A stretch of 61,160 bases of DNA from Anaerolineales bacterium (GCA_016927315.1 JAFGMV010000089.1:1-61160); one strand, 5' to 3'; positions 24,463 to 33,463 are shown, numbered from the stretch's first letter. The notes: a model not told the origin generated them from the sequence alone. Numbers and translations are program-made.

Positions 24463-26652
24463 ATGACAGAAAAGAACATAATCGGCAGGTCCATGCCCCG
24501 CGTGGATGCACTTGGAAAAGTCACCGGAAAAACTGCTTATTCCGGCGACCTGGCTATGAAGGGAATGCTGTACATGAAAACCCTTTTCGCCGGTCGACCA
24601 CACGCCCGCGTAATCGAAATCGATCCACATCATGCACAGGCGGCGCCAGGGGTTGCAGCGGTGTTTACGTCCGTAGATATTCCGGTAAACGAATATGGGC
24701 TGCAAATACCCGATCAGCCGGTTCTGTGTGGTCCCGATTCATCCAATCCTGTTGGTGATGTTGTTCGATACATTGGCGATCAGGTTGCGGCCGTTGTGGC
24801 AGAGAGTGAAGCTGCGGCTGCAGCCGCCCTGCCTTTGATCAAGATCAACTATGAAGACCTGCCGGTGGTAAGCGACCCCATCGAAGCCATGCAGGCCGGC
24901 GCCCCCCTGCTGCACCCGGAACGGGGGAACAGCAATATTTGTGTTCACTACAAAATCCGCAAGGGAGACGTAGAGACCGCTTTCGCCCAGGCGGATGTGA
25001 TTGTCGAGGACGAATACCGGACTCCCTACCAGGAACATGCGTACCTGCAGCCCGAGGCCGGACTCGCCTATATCGATGACGAAGGCCGGGTCACCATCCA
25101 GTGCGGTGCTCAATGGACACACGCCGACCGTGAGATGATCGCCCACGCTCTCGACCTACCCGAGGAGCTGGTACGAGTTATCTATCCGGCTATTGGGGGA
25201 GCTTTTGGAGGACGTGAAGACCTGTCCGTTCAGGCAGTCCTTGCCCTGGCGGCCTGGAAACTACACCGACCGGTTAAGATCGTATGGTCACGCCAGGAAT
25301 CGATTATCGGCCATGCCAAGAGACACCCAAGTATCCTGAAAGCCAAATGGGGCGCCACAAAAGCCGGCAAACTGGTTGCCGCCAAGATCGAAATGATCAG
25401 CGATGGCGGGGCTTATATGTACACGACCAATAAGGTCCTGGGTAATTCGGCCATCACAGCCACGGGGACTTACGCGATCCCCAATGTAAAGGCCGATGTC
25501 TATGGAGTGTATACCAACAACGTACCCGGAGCGGCCTTTCGCGGTTTTGGTGCACCGCAGGCCCTCTTCATGGCCGAGATGCAGATGAATAAACTCGCCG
25601 AAAAGCTGGGCATGGACCCGGTCGAATTCAGAAGGATCAATGCCCTCAAGGACGGGGACACGCTCGGGGTCGGAACCCCTGCTCCAGGTCCCGTCAGCAT
25701 CAGCCAGGTCATCGAGGCCACGGCAGAAAAATTCAAGTGGGGTCAAGACGCCGGGGACAGGCCTGGCAGCGACACCATTAAACGCGGGGCTGGTTTTGCC
25801 ACCGGCTTTAAAAATGTTGGCTTCTCTTTTGGTTACCAGGAAAACTGCTGGGCCCGCATAGAACTCCATGGAAAGAAGGAAATAAACCGGGTGGTGCTGT
25901 ATCACGCCGGAGCCGAAGTTGGGCAGGGCACGCACACAGCCATGCTCCAGATGGTTGCAGAAGCTGTCAATGTCCCCTTCGAAAAGGTTTCTATCATCAC
26001 CTCTGATACAGCCACGATGGGGAACTCTGGCAGTGTATCTGCCTCGCGTATGACCTTTATGGCCGGCAACGCCATCAAAGGGGCTGCGGCACTGGCCCTG
26101 GAAAAATGGGACGCTGAAGAGCGGCCAGCAGTGGCTGAATACAAATACCTGGCGCCAAAAACAACACCGTTCGACAAAGAAACAGGACATTCCATGCCCA
26201 ACTTCGCTTACGCCTGGGCCGCCCAGGCAGTGGAAGTGGAGGTAGATACCGAAACCGGCCACGTCCGCCTGGTGCGTGTCACTGCCTGTGACGATGTCGG
26301 GCAGGCCATCAATCCGGACCTGATCCAGGGCCAGATCGAGGGCGCTGTTGTCCAGGCCCAGGGATATGCCCTGACCGAAGATTTCAAAACCCGGGACGGT
26401 ATGATCCTGACAGACAAGCTAAGCACCTATCTCCTGCCCACCATACTGGATATCCCGGACCAGGTCGATTCAGTTATCCTGGAGATTCCCGATCCGAACG
26501 GACCCTGGGGGGCCCGGGGGATGGGTGAACTGCCCTTCCTTCCGCTTGCCCCGGCCATTGCGGCTGCCATCCACGACGCCGCAGGCATCTGGATCAACGA
26601 GTTTCCTTTCACCCCCGAACGCGTTCTACGAGCCCTGGGTAGAATCGAATAA
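24463..26652 (+). CDS. Molybdenum hydroxylase, molybdopterin-binding subunit (xanthine dehydrogenase type)
   Basis: 729 residues, close to the usual 750-800. It follows the XdhA/CoxL family: GRSMPRVDALGKVTGKTAYSGD start, Ald_Xan_dh N-terminal domain to about residue 105, then the Mo-cofactor-binding domain with IGGAFGGRED, NVPGAAFRGFGAPQAL, HAGAEVGQGTHTAMLQM and the late GARGMGELP. The last contains the conserved glutamate that acts as base in this family. No active-site Cys loop (VAYRCSFR) of CO dehydrogenase is seen, so the substrate is likely a purine, nicotinate or aldehyde-type compound. Five bases after the small membrane protein gene. Confidence 0.94.
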   Translation: MTEKNIIGRSMPRVDALGKVTGKTAYSGDLAMKGMLYMKTLFAGRPHARVIEIDPHHAQAAPGVAAVFTSVDIPVNEYGLQIPDQPVLCGPDSSNPVGDVVRYIGDQVAAVVAESEAAAAAALPLIKINYEDLPVVSDPIEAMQAGAPLLHPERGNSNICVHYKIRKGDVETAFAQADVIVEDEYRTPYQEHAYLQPEAGLAYIDDEGRVTIQCGAQWTHADREMIAHALDLPEELVRVIYPAIGGAFGGREDLSVQAVLALAAWKLHRPVKIVWSRQESIIGHAKRHPSILKAKWGATKAGKLVAAKIEMISDGGAYMYTTNKVLGNSAITATGTYAIPNVKADVYGVYTNNVPGAAFRGFGAPQALFMAEMQMNKLAEKLGMDPVEFRRINALKDGDTLGVGTPAPGPVSISQVIEATAEKFKWGQDAGDRPGSDTIKRGAGFATGFKNVGFSFGYQENCWARIELHGKKEINRVVLYHAGAEVGQGTHTAMLQMVAEAVNVPFEKVSIITSDTATMGNSGSVSASRMTFMAGNAIKGAAALALEKWDAEERPAVAEYKYLAPKTTPFDKETGHSMPNFAYAWAAQAVEVEVDTETGHVRLVRVTACDDVGQAINPDLIQGQIEGAVVQAQGYALTEDFKTRDGMILTDKLSTYLLPTILDIPDQVDSVILEIPDPNGPWGARGMGELPFLPLAPAIAAAIHDAAGIWINEFPFTPERVLRALGRIE

Positions 26653-27380
26653 ATGCTTTCCAATACAATATCACCTGACAGGGCTGCTGTTTCAGGTATT
26701 CGTAAAGCCCGGCTGGCTCAACGTTTCTACCTGGCCCTTTTAACCCTGCTTGGACTGGTTAGCATCCTCTCGATATTCCTGGTCATCTTGTGGATCGAAC
26801 TTGGAGAAATGCTGCAGTACAGGTTTCTCATCAAGAACCTGCTCCTGTCCTGGATTCCCTTTATTTCGGCTTCCCTGGCGTATATAGCTTCCGGGGAGAG
26901 ACGCGGGGTGATAATGCTCCCGGTCTAATCACATGGCTGGTGTTCTTTCCAAACATCCCTTATATCCTGACCGATCTGATCCACCTGAGTGAAATTTACA
27001 ACCCGAACATCCCGGTCTGGTTTGATGTCATCATGCTGGTTTGGTTCTCCTGGACAGGCATACTGCTCGGGGTCATTTCCCTGTACCTGATGCAGCACAT
27101 CCTGGAACGCAAACTCGGACGATTTACCGTTTGGACATTCGTTCTCATTTCGGCGCTCCTCGGCAGCATCGGTATTTGTCTGGGACGTTTCTTGCGCTGG
27201 AACAGCTGGAAGGTAGCCAAGAATCCTATTCAAACTGGCGCCGACCTATGGGGCTGGGCAGAAAACCCACTGTCCAACCTCAATCGGTTTTACGCTGTTG
27301 TATAATACGTTTTCCTGTTCGTTAACCTGACACGCTACTTATTTGCCCATCTGCTGCGCCAGCATACCAACGAAGGTTGA
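26653..27380 (+). pseudogene. Broken DUF1361 membrane protein gene
   Basis: Begins directly after the molybdopterin-subunit stop. The first part (26653 to about 26920) and a second frame (about 26921-27305) together match the intact DUF1361 paralogue at 27495: WIPFISASLAY, then WLVFFPNIPYILTDLIHL, WTGILLGVISLYLMQ and LGRFLRWNSWKVAKNPI. Frame 1 ends at TAA 26926-26928, so a one-base shift lies near 26920. A second lesion is an in-frame TAA at 27303-27305, after which homology continues as YVFLFVNLTRYLFAHLL to TGA at 27378. Two independent lesions indicate a pseudogene unless sequencing error caused both. Confidence 0.82.
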
Positions 27381-27494
27381 TTTTTTCACGGGATGAATCT
27401 CTGCCGCTGGCCCTGCTTTTCTCACCCAACCAACACCTGCCGCAAGACAGATCAAGATCATAGCAGACCTGAAAATCCCGTAAGACGAGTAACC

Positions 27495-28205
27495 ATGTTA
27501 AAACGATTTATCGAATATAAACATAAATACCGCCTGCTGACACTTATCCTGTTAATCGCCTCTTCGGTGATTGCGGTCGGTATGGTAGCAGCCCGCATGC
27601 TGTATTCCGGTACCCGCACACACCTTTCGCTGGTGGACAATCTGCTGCTGGCCTGGATCCCGTTTATTTTTGCCTACCTGACCCATGTTTTGGCTGCCCG
27701 GCGTTCCTGGCTTTACTTGATCATCCCGATTACAGCACTGGCCTGGCTGATCTTCTTCCCAAACGCTCCTTACATCTTGACGGATCTCCAGCACCTGATC
27801 ACATCTGTGAAAGGCGGAGCCCCGTTATGGTATGACGTCATCCTGCTGGTCTGGTTCGCCTGGACAGGCCTGCTCTTGGGAGTGATCTCCCTGTACCTGA
27901 TGCAGGAGATTGTCAAACGAGCGTTTGGCCCATTGGTCAGCTGGGGCTTCGTGATCCTGATTTCGCTGCTCAGCAGCCTGGGCATTTACCTGGGACGCTT
28001 CCTGCGCTGGAACAGCTGGGATATCTGGCAAAACCCGACAGCCGTTCTGGGTGATATTTTTGACATATTCAGGCATCCCTTTACCAATAAAAGCGCGGTG
28101 GGCTTTACAATCATCTATACCGTCTTCTTCCTGTTTATTTATTTCACATTGTATGCCTTCGGGCATCAACTGCATGAGCAGAACCAGAGGGAACTAGAAA
28201 ACTAG
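27495..28205 (+). CDS. DUF1361 family integral membrane protein, intact copy
   Basis: 236 residues, about seven membrane helices. Family landmarks: LLLAWIPFIFAYLTHV, WLIFFPNAPYILTDLQHL, LVWFAWTGLLLGVISLYLM, LGRFLRWNSWDIWQNP and the C-terminal helix FTIIYTVFFLFIYFTLYAF. The aromatic and Asp/Asn-containing loops are conserved between this copy and the broken one upstream. DUF1361 has no known function. Start ATG at 27495 is the only one consistent with the family N-terminus; upstream in-frame codons encode atypical sequence. Tandem duplication of this gene just after a molybdenum hydroxylase operon may be chance. Confidence 0.9.
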   Translation: MLKRFIEYKHKYRLLTLILLIASSVIAVGMVAARMLYSGTRTHLSLVDNLLLAWIPFIFAYLTHVLAARRSWLYLIIPITALAWLIFFPNAPYILTDLQHLITSVKGGAPLWYDVILLVWFAWTGLLLGVISLYLMQEIVKRAFGPLVSWGFVILISLLSSLGIYLGRFLRWNSWDIWQNPTAVLGDIFDIFRHPFTNKSAVGFTIIYTVFFLFIYFTLYAFGHQLHEQNQRELEN

Positions 28206-28364
28206 CAATCCAATTCATTCGTATTCATCAGCTGCTGGCCTGAGATAACTTTACAGTGCGACCAATCACAAGAATATTAAACGTATCTTCTTTTCCAGGC
28301 CTTCTGGCTCTTTCCCCGGCAGGAGAAGGGCCGGGGGGGAGGGAAAAATTAATCCTGGTCGCCA
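28206..28364. terminator. Convergent intergenic region with GC-rich hairpin
   Basis: A 7-bp GC-only inverted repeat, CCCCGGC/GCCGGGG (28314-28320 and 28330-28336), lies between the convergent DUF1361 and serine hydrolase genes. No clear T-run follows on either strand, so bidirectional termination is possible but not shown. Confidence 0.4.
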
Positions 28365-29609
28365 TTACCACTCCAGGCTTTGAAGGAGATCCATGATCCC
28401 CTTTTGGGGAAGATAGGTCCCGTTGGCCATCATCACAATTCCGAGATCGCGATCGGGATACAGCCGCATTGCGGCGGCAAACCCAGGCCCGCCCCCACTG
28501 TGTGCAAGGTAGAAGCTTCCATCCTCCTCAGGCACGATCACCCAGCCCAGCCCGCGGGCAAGCGCTTCATAGCCGATGGTTTCAGGGCTGCTTCCGGCGG
28601 TTATATGGCAATCATTGGTCATCATTGCTACCGACTCCGCGGATAATATCCTCCGGCCATCCAGCTCCCCCTCATTCAGGTAAGCCATCAGGAACCGGGC
28701 CGTATCTGTCGGCGGGCCAATCAGGCCAGTCGGCCCATTCTGGTCAGAGTAAACATGATTGAACCAGATCCGGCCATGGTTTTTTTCACGCACAAGATCG
28801 TCCAGGTTGTCCAGCATTATGGGAAATAAGGGTGTGATCGTGTCCCAGCGCGGGTGACTGCCGACGGCTTCATGCCTTTTCATGGCCTCGGTATAGGTAA
28901 AACCAGTCAGATCCATGCCCAGCGGGGATAGTATCTTTTCCACAACATAACTCTCGTAAGATTGACCAGAGACTTTCTCAATGACTGCCGCCAGAACCAT
29001 ATACCCCATGTTGGTATAGGTACCCTGCAGCCCAGGTTCGAATTCGAGCTTCGTATAATCCGGCAGCTTGGCTTTCAGCAGTTCTGTTTGATTCCATTCA
29101 GGATCCCCGTCCGTATGGACCCAGCCGATAACCTCAGGGACGTTATTTGGCAGACCCGAACTATGTGTCAGCAGGTGCCGGAGGGTAATCGTCTCACTGG
29201 TGTCTGAAGGATACTGTACATCAAAAAAGGACAGGTAGTCTGTCACCGGATCGTCAATGTCCAGCAGACCCTTTTCCTGCAGTTGCAGGATAGCAACCGC
29301 GGTAAAAACCTTGGTCATCGACCACTGGTTGTAGACCGTATCCGGGGCGGCCGGGATGCCGCGCGGGCCATCCGCTAATCCAAAGCCCTCCTGATATACC
29401 GGGGCGCCATCCTTAACAACCACTACAGATAAACCGGGGGGAGAAGCTGCATTGTACCCGGTCAGTTGATCAAAGTAAATTTCGAGTTCAACCAGGCTTT
29501 TCACGCTCTCGGGTGGGACCGGAGGCTTCGGACGCAGCAAAACAAATCCTGTCACAAATACGAACATGGCAAGCAGCAGTACTCCGATAAATCCAAAAAC
29601 TTTTTTCAT
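28365..29609 (-). CDS. Serine hydrolase of the beta-lactamase/class C family
   Basis: 414 residues with an N-terminal signal anchor (FGFIGVLLLAMFVFVTGFVLL). Class C penicillin-binding fold: S-x-x-K as SMTK in NQWSMTKVFTAVAIL, Y-x-N as YTN in GTYTNMGYMV, and the third motif HSG in LAHSGGGPGF. So all three catalytic elements are present. Related proteins include esterases, D-amino-acid peptidases and beta-lactamase-like enzymes outside the cell; a drug-resistance role should not be assumed. GGAGG lies six bases upstream of the ATG. It is transcribed away from yqeB. Confidence 0.9.
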   Translation of the reverse strand: MKKVFGFIGVLLLAMFVFVTGFVLLRPKPPVPPESVKSLVELEIYFDQLTGYNAASPPGLSVVVVKDGAPVYQEGFGLADGPRGIPAAPDTVYNQWSMTKVFTAVAILQLQEKGLLDIDDPVTDYLSFFDVQYPSDTSETITLRHLLTHSSGLPNNVPEVIGWVHTDGDPEWNQTELLKAKLPDYTKLEFEPGLQGTYTNMGYMVLAAVIEKVSGQSYESYVVEKILSPLGMDLTGFTYTEAMKRHEAVGSHPRWDTITPLFPIMLDNLDDLVREKNHGRIWFNHVYSDQNGPTGLIGPPTDTARFLMAYLNEGELDGRRILSAESVAMMTNDCHITAGSSPETIGYEALARGLGWVIVPEEDGSFYLAHSGGGPGFAAAMRLYPDRDLGIVMMANGTYLPQKGIMDLLQSLEW

Positions 29610-29739
29610 TGCAAACCTCCATAAGGCAAATGCTCCCGACAGAATAACATACCTGTTCGGGTCTTACCCATCGAGGAGCTATCCAACAACTAACCATTTC
29701 GATTACCAAAATCTCAGCCTCCTGTGGTTTAATTCAGGT

Positions 29740-30558
29740 ATGTCAGCAACTATCCTTGTACGCGGCGGCGGGGATCTGGCTTCGGGTATCGTACTGCGAC
29801 TGCACAAAGCCGGTCTGAACGTCGTGATCACAGAACTGCCCCAACCTCTGGCTGTCAGACGGTCAGTGGCTTTTTGTGAGGCGGTTTATGAAGGGCAGGT
29901 AACAATCGAAAAACTAGGCGGAGTCCGCATCGCAGATCCGACCGACACGTTCAGCATCCTGAATGTTTTTGCCAGGCAGGCAGTGCCTGTCTTGATCGAT
30001 CCGGATTGCCGCGCGGCCATTTCCCTGCACCCGCTTGCAATCATTGACGCGCGCATGACCAAGCTGCCCCCGGAACCATTCCGGCACAGCGCCCTGCTGT
30101 ATATCGGTCTTGGACCGGGTTTCATCGCCGGAGATAACTGCCACGCGGTGATCGAAACCAGCCGCGGCCACACCCTGGGACGTGTCTACTGGCAGGGTGA
30201 AACCCTGGCCGACACTGGCCTCCCAGACACAGTGCAGGGACAGCGCGCTGAGAGGGTCTTGCGCTCTCCGGCTTCAGGAGAATTCACCGCCCTGGCAGAG
30301 ATCCGTGATCAGGTTGAAGCAGGCCAGGTTGTCGCAAAGGTTGCAGGTCAAGAGGTCACAGTGCCTTTCAAAGGCGTACTGCGCGGCCTGATTCGCAGCG
30401 GCCTGGTGGTGAAAAAAGGCTTGAAGATCGGCGACCTGGACCCGCGCAATGATCCCGAGGTGTGCAGCCTGGTCTCAGACAAAGCCCTGGCTGTTGGGGG
30501 AGGCGTGCTCGAAGCCCTCCTTTCCCGGCCTGAAGTCCGCCGCAGCCTATGGACCTAA
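29740..30558 (+). CDS. yqeB: YqeB, selenium-dependent molybdenum hydroxylase accessory protein
   Basis: 272 residues, matching the EF2563/YqeB family linked to selenium-dependent molybdenum hydroxylases. N-terminal Rossmann-like ILVRGGGDLASGIVLRLHKAG and the conserved ITELPQPLAVRRSVAF, IGLGPGFIAGDNCHAVIET and RSPASGEFTALAEIRDQVEAGQVVA segments agree with the family. An upstream in-frame start would add 58 residues of non-family sequence overlapping the divergent promoter region, so ATG 29740 is chosen. It overlaps the next gene by ten bases. The family's role is in inserting or maturing labile selenium in the Mo site, from phylogenetic evidence. Confidence 0.9.
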   Translation: MSATILVRGGGDLASGIVLRLHKAGLNVVITELPQPLAVRRSVAFCEAVYEGQVTIEKLGGVRIADPTDTFSILNVFARQAVPVLIDPDCRAAISLHPLAIIDARMTKLPPEPFRHSALLYIGLGPGFIAGDNCHAVIETSRGHTLGRVYWQGETLADTGLPDTVQGQRAERVLRSPASGEFTALAEIRDQVEAGQVVAKVAGQEVTVPFKGVLRGLIRSGLVVKKGLKIGDLDPRNDPEVCSLVSDKALAVGGGVLEALLSRPEVRRSLWT

Positions 30559-31862
30559 TTCGCGCCCTGCGCCTGCCGGCAGTACCCCATCTGTCTGTTG
30601 TCGGTTCCGGCGGTAAAACAACCACCTTGTTTGCGCTTGCCAGGCAGCTGCCGGAGCCAGTCATCCTGACGACCACAACACACTTCAGCCAACAGCAGGC
30701 TGCCCAGGCAGATGCTCATTTTATCGTTACAAATAACAGCGATCTCAACGCCATCGAAGGCAACCGTCGGGGGGTTATGCTGGTCAGCGGACCGCCCAGG
30801 GGAGAACGCTACTGCGCACCCACTGAAAACCATCTTAAGTGGCTGCGTGATCTATGCAGAAATCACAGCTTGCCATTATTGATCGAAGCAGACGGCTCCC
30901 GGCGTCTTCCGCTTAAGGCGCCTGCCAGTCACGAGCCGCCCATTCCCGATTTTTCCGAGAACGTCCTGGTCGTGGTTGGGCTGTCAGCTCTGGGCCGACC
31001 GCTCAGTGCAGAAACGGTTTACCAACCCGGACGATTCTCAAAATTAAGTCAATTGGAACCAGGCGAAGCGCTTTCCATTCAAGCCATAAAGGCATACCTA
31101 GCCCATCCAGAAGGCGGGTTAAAAAACATCCCTCAAAGAGCCAGGCGCATTGCCCTACTGAACCAGGCAGATACCCCAATCCTGCAGGTCCAGGCAAATG
31201 CACTCGCCAGGCAGCTGACTGGTACATATGATGCCATTATCATCGCCTCCCTGCAGTCCAACGCGGTTTTTGAGGTGCACCAGAAAACTGCCGGTATCCT
31301 CCTGGCAGCTGGGGAATCGTCCCGCTTTGGGCAGCCAAAACAGCTGCTAGAATGGCAGGGGCAGCCGTTTGTGCGCAAGATCGCCTGTACAGCGCTTGAA
31401 GCCGGGCTGGATCCGGTTATCGCTGTTACTGGAGCCCACGCAGGAGGGGTTCGGTCAGCCCTTGAAGATTTGCCCGTTGTGCTGGTTGATAACCCGTCTT
31501 GGAAAGCCGGGCAGAGCACCTCGATCCGGGCTGGGCTGGAAAACCTGGCTGGAGTCGGAGCAGCCATCTTTTTACTCGCCGACCAACCCCAGGTGAGCGC
31601 AACACTCCTGCAAGCCCTGGTGGAACGACATGCCCAAGGTCTGCCTGCCATCCTGGCGCCAATAATCGAGGACCGCCGGGCAAACCCGGTCCTGTTTGAT
31701 ACAACCACCTTTCCAGATTTAATGAAATTAGAAGGGGATACCGGCGGCCGGGGAATCTTTTCAAAACATACCATCCGTTTTCTCCCCTGGCAGGATGCAT
31801 CCATGCTGATCGATATCGACTTCCCGCGGGACCTCCAGCGGCTGCAAGAGCTGCTGTCGTGA
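30549..31862 (+). CDS. YqeC fused to MocA-type nucleotidyltransferase
   Basis: 437 residues. Residues 1 to about 235 match YqeC (putative selenium-dependent hydroxylase accessory protein): P-loop VVGSGGKTTTL near residue 20, TTTTHF, LLIEADGSRRLPLKAPASHEPPIP. Residues about 248 to the end are a MobA/MocA-like domain: ILLAAGESSRFGQPKQLLEW (NTP-binding loop) and FLLADQPQV with the metal-binding Asp. MocA joins CMP to molybdopterin to make MCD, the form used by xanthine-dehydrogenase-type enzymes. The fusion makes one protein for two consecutive maturation steps. It overlaps the next gene (GTGA). Confidence 0.88.
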   Translation: MDLIRALRLPAVPHLSVVGSGGKTTTLFALARQLPEPVILTTTTHFSQQQAAQADAHFIVTNNSDLNAIEGNRRGVMLVSGPPRGERYCAPTENHLKWLRDLCRNHSLPLLIEADGSRRLPLKAPASHEPPIPDFSENVLVVVGLSALGRPLSAETVYQPGRFSKLSQLEPGEALSIQAIKAYLAHPEGGLKNIPQRARRIALLNQADTPILQVQANALARQLTGTYDAIIIASLQSNAVFEVHQKTAGILLAAGESSRFGQPKQLLEWQGQPFVRKIACTALEAGLDPVIAVTGAHAGGVRSALEDLPVVLVDNPSWKAGQSTSIRAGLENLAGVGAAIFLLADQPQVSATLLQALVERHAQGLPAILAPIIEDRRANPVLFDTTTFPDLMKLEGDTGGRGIFSKHTIRFLPWQDASMLIDIDFPRDLQRLQELLS

Positions 31863-32458
31863 TCACGGCTGTAGTCCTGGCCGCCGGACAATCAAGACGT
31901 ATGGGACGGCCGAAGATGTTCCTACCGTGGCAAAATACGACCATCCTTGGGTAGGTCATCAGAACATTGGGGAAAGCCAGACTGGGTGAGATCTTGATCG
32001 TCACCGGGGCGGAACGAGAAAAAATCGAAGGATTGGTCGCCGCTTTCTCTGCAGAGTACCCACTGCGCACCGTTCACAATAAAGACTATGCGCAAAACGA
32101 AATGCTGCTTTCGCTGCAAGTCGGCCTTGCCAACCTTGCCCCAGAGGCTGAAGCAGCTCTGGTCGTGCTTGGCGACCAGCCTCAAATCCAGCCAGGAACC
32201 ATTTCGCTGATCATCGAAACCTATCTGGACAGGAAAGCCAGGCTGGTCATTCCCAGCTTTCAGAAGCGCCGCGGTCACCCCTGGTTGGTCGATCGCCAGC
32301 TGTGGAAGGCTCTGCTGAATGCCCTACCCGGTTCCACCCCCCGAGATTTCCTCGATAGACACAAAACCCTGATCGAATACATCAGCGTGAAGACCGATAC
32401 CATCCTCCAGGATATTGATACCCCGGGAGATTACAAAAATTACCAAAAACAGGCGTGA
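31859..32458 (+). pseudogene. MocA/MobA-like cytidylyltransferase gene with in-frame TAG
   Basis: A GTG at 31859 overlapping the previous stop opens a frame with VVLAAGQSRRMGRPKMFLPW, the NTP-binding loop of MocA/MobA proteins. At codon 32 (31952-31954) there is TAG where homologues have a Gln, Glu or His codon after ILG; the sequence then continues in the same frame with VIRTLGKARLGEILIVTG, LVVLGDQPQIQPGT (metal Asp) and RRGHPWLVDRQLW to the normal end. One base change (CAG to TAG) would restore a 199-residue protein. Options: recent nonsense mutation, sequencing error, or internal restart at TTG 31967, which would lack the catalytic loop. A functional paralogue is fused to YqeC next door. 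Confidence 0.78.
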
Positions 32459-32533
32459 CTTTCCAACAGTTTTGTGGTTTTAATATGCAGGAATCTGTGA
32501 TAAACTCCCACATCTTTCAAGCGAGGCAAACTG

Positions 32534-33457
32534 ATGAAATATCTCATTATCGTTAACCCAATATCCGGCCGCGGTTTTGCCGAAAAAGCAATCCCAAAGA
32601 TAAAAGAAGACCTGGCTTCACTCGGTGTGGAATTCGACCTGGTACAGACAGACCAGCCCTGGCATGCCGCCGACCTGGCCGAGCAGGGCTGCAAAGATGG
32701 GTATGACGTCATCGCCACTGCCAGCGGTGACGGAACCGCCAACGAAACACTGAACGGGATCATGCGTGCGCGGGAAAAGGGGTTCAATAATACAGCCATG
32801 GGATTGATCCCGGTGGGCACCGGAAATGATTTCGCTTATGGAATGGGGTTGCGCGGCAGCCTGGAAGAAAACTGCCAGACTCTCGCCAGGGGACAGCGCC
32901 GTCGGGTGGATATTGGTCTCGTCAAAGGTGGTGATTTTCCGCAAGGTCGCTACTTTGGCAACGGTGTAGGCATCGGTTTCGATGCTGCGGTTGGCTTCGA
33001 AGCGGTCAAGATCCGCTGGACAAGAGGCATCCTGGCTTACCTGATCGCCGCACTGCGCACAGTTTTCTTGTATTTTAAGGCACCAACCGTAAAAATCGAT
33101 TACGACGACCAAACCCTGACCCAGGCCTCCCTTATGGTATCGATCATGAACGGCCAACGTATGGGCGGCGGTTTTTACATGGCGCCTGATGGAGACCCCA
33201 CAGACGGAAAATTCAATCTCACCATCGCAGCCTCGCCCAGCAAAGCACGTATCTTTGGCCTGATCCCTCTCTTTATGCAGGGCGCCCAGGAAGGCCAGCC
33301 TGAGATCACCATGACTCAAGCCCGCCATCTCAATATCACCGCCTTGAAAGAGACCCTTCCCGCACACTGTGACGGTGAAACCCTGTGCTACCAGGGCACA
33401 CAGCTGGAGATCGAGATTATCCCACGGGCGATTGACTTTATCACCGGAATGGAATAA
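32534..33457 (+). CDS. Diacylglycerol kinase family lipid kinase (YegS/BmrU type)
   Basis: 307 residues. NPISGRGFAEKAIPK at the start, ATASGDGTANETLNGI (the GDGT nucleotide-binding motif, about residues 60-75) and GLIPVGTGNDFAYGMG are diagnostic of the DAGK catalytic domain. The second half has the FGNGVGIGFDAAVGFEA and DGDGETL-like (HCDGETL) metal-site segments. It phosphorylates diacylglycerol or a related lipid, feeding phosphatidic acid back into lipid synthesis. It is followed six bases later by a PlsC-like acyltransferase, which fits a lipid pathway. AGCGAGG lies upstream of the ATG. Confidence 0.92.
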   Translation: MKYLIIVNPISGRGFAEKAIPKIKEDLASLGVEFDLVQTDQPWHAADLAEQGCKDGYDVIATASGDGTANETLNGIMRAREKGFNNTAMGLIPVGTGNDFAYGMGLRGSLEENCQTLARGQRRRVDIGLVKGGDFPQGRYFGNGVGIGFDAAVGFEAVKIRWTRGILAYLIAALRTVFLYFKAPTVKIDYDDQTLTQASLMVSIMNGQRMGGGFYMAPDGDPTDGKFNLTIAASPSKARIFGLIPLFMQGAQEGQPEITMTQARHLNITALKETLPAHCDGETLCYQGTQLEIEIIPRAIDFITGME

Positions 33458-33463
33458 GGGCTT

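Noticed and set aside
25288-26262. 324-codon minus-strand frame
   Set aside because: It is opposite the molybdopterin-binding subunit, which carries clear family motifs in the other frame.
22592-26652. Carbon monoxide dehydrogenase (CoxMSL)
   Set aside because: The large subunit lacks the active-site Cys loop of form I CO dehydrogenase, so a general molybdenum hydroxylase call is safer.
26910-26930. Programmed frameshift in the first DUF1361 gene
   Set aside because: No canonical slippery heptamer is present and a second lesion (TAA at 27303) lies further down, so decay is the simpler reading.
28314-28336. GC-rich hairpin as a definite terminator
   Set aside because: No T-run follows on either strand, so it is kept only as a possible bidirectional signal.
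31133-31891. 252-codon minus-strand frame
   Set aside because: It is opposite the YqeC-MocA fusion and has a low-complexity Ser/Arg composition.
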